NCBI GenBank assembly: GCA_030512295.1
Contig: JAULSR010000013.1
Coordinates: 186,001 to 250,000 of the forward strand
Length of the DNA: 64,000 bases
DNA from: Bombardia bombarda
Taxonomy: Eukaryota > Ascomycota > Sordariomycetes > Sordariales > Lasiosphaeriaceae
Reading direction: 5' to 3'
Shown in pieces: positions 63,159 to 64,000 of this stretch (positions are counted from its first letter, which is position 1; every line of letters begins with the position of its first letter). Made by a program: the position numbers and the translations under genes. Below the pieces are notes generated by a model. The model saw only the letters and a list, made by a program, of their open reading frames with translations. It did not search any database and was not told where the DNA came from.

Positions 63159-64000
63159 ATGGGCATCGATATTACGCGCCTCTTGGATTTGCCAGATTTC
63201 CCCGAGGATTCGTCAGGAACCGCAGCTGGCACTTATACAGTCACGCCAGACTTTGAGGAACATTCACTCGTGGGAGAAGGTCCCGAGTACAAGTACCAGA
63301 CATGGTTTCAGACGCCTGTTCGTAGAGCCCCTTGCCTTCAATGCATCCATTCCAAGCAGAGGTTAATCTCACCTATCTAACACAACATGCCACAAACAGC
63401 CATTAGATCCCGAGACCATCAAGCGGATTCATAGCGTGCAACTCTTTGCTGAGTCGCATGCCCAGGGGTTTGTTGACAATGCCGCGGCCGGCACCTGGAC
63501 CTGGTTTGAGCTGGCGATTATGGAAAACGAGGAAGCCGACAAACCAAGAGTCAAGGACGGTGTGACGCTGGCATGGACGAGCCACAAGAACTTTCTGAAG
63601 CAATTCGAGTACGGCTGGAAGTCGGGAGTCAAGTTTGGCGAGAAGCACGACATTTTCCGGCTGCTCGAGGACGGCAACGTCATCGCCGTTCGTTTGTGTG
63701 CGCGCTTCCTTGAATGGGTCGTCTATGCCAAGTCGGGCTTCCTACAGATCGAGATTGGCAATAAAGGTGACTTACTTAGTTCCAGTTTCATACCTTACCC
63801 ATGCGTCCTGAACTGATGAGAACTAATGTGGCGTGACTTCAACAGTCAAACGAAAGCCGCTCGAGTACGGCCAGGTCGTCACCACGGTCAAGACAGTAAA
63901 CGATGTTTTCCGGGAGATCAACAGCGCCATGGCGTTGGACGGCATGCAGATCGCAAAGGTGCCCGAAGCGCTCTTCACGGCGGGCATGATGACAGGACGG
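63159..64000 (+). CDS. Conserved fungal protein of unknown function (3' end outside window)
   Basis: Three visible exons, 63159-63317, 63400-63766 and 63846 to the edge, with introns of 82 (GTTCGT...ACAG) and 79 nt (GTGACT...ACAG). The start MGIDITRLLDLPDFPEDS follows an untranslated leader with stop codons. Spliced joints read YQTWFQTPPLDPETIKRIHS and IEIGNKVKRKPLEYGQ. The middle contains WTWFELAIMENEEADKPRV, VTLAWTSHKNFLKQFEYGWK and FRLLEDGNVIAVRLCARF. I recognise no domain. No signal peptide or membrane segment is visible in this part, and its continuation to the right is needed to judge length. Confidence 0.8.

Overview
The window is from the nuclear genome of a filamentous ascomycete (Pezizomycotina, most likely Sordariomycetes). 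Evidence: coding genes broken by short introns (about 50-190 nt, GTRNGT donors, CTRAC-like branch sites), intron-bearing tRNA genes, and fungus-restricted families (HET, Clr5, HeLo, Pth11-like rhodopsin, Dal5-like MFS, PaxU-like DUF829). Gene models were spliced by eye from splice motifs, reading-frame continuity and family sense. Exon boundaries are therefore good hypotheses, not transcript evidence.

Layout. 1-8.4 kb: an APH-family protein cut by the left edge with a frame-broken 5' end, the essential SRP GTPase SRP54, a decayed HET gene, a small ABM-domain monooxygenase and a PsiD-like phosphatidylserine-decarboxylase-family enzyme. 9.4-16.1 kb: an intron-containing tRNA-Ser(GCT), a small secreted cysteine-rich protein, a TauD-type dioxygenase and a PAP2 lipid phosphatase. 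16.9-24.7 kb: a divergent pair consisting of a very large kinase-ankyrin-pseudokinase protein (minus) and a HeLo-domain/pseudokinase protein (plus), sharing a 687-bp intergenic region. 25.6-27.3 kb: a Dal5-like MFS transporter, then about 4.5 kb without a recognisable gene. 31.8-40.3 kb: a Clr5-domain protein, a SET-domain protein with a hydrophobic N-terminus and a cytochrome P450. 42.4-44.3 kb: class II fructose-bisphosphate aldolase in 14 exons, one of only 4 nt. 45-56.3 kb: tRNA-Ala(CGC), a small membrane protein, two FAD monooxygenases, an internally deleted TRI12-like transporter and a Pth11-like rhodopsin-fold receptor. 57.6-64 kb: a bacterial-style solute-binding-protein fold, two further tRNA-Ala genes (TGC and CGC), a PaxU-like hydrolase, a tandem hotdog thioesterase-like protein and a conserved fungal gene running off the right edge.

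Housekeeping genes (SRP54, FBA, tRNAs) are interspersed with accessory genes. Several redox enzymes and transporters are present, but no polyketide synthase, NRPS or terpene synthase was seen, so I do not call a biosynthetic cluster. The strongest leads are the divergent HeLo-pseudokinase / kinase-ankyrin-pseudokinase pair, which resembles an MLKL-type cell-death executor next to a candidate sensor, and the aldolase gene with its 4-nt microexon and GC-AG intron. Secondary leads are a second GC-AG intron in the SET gene, the correctly spliced mini-MFS and the PsiD-like decarboxylase.
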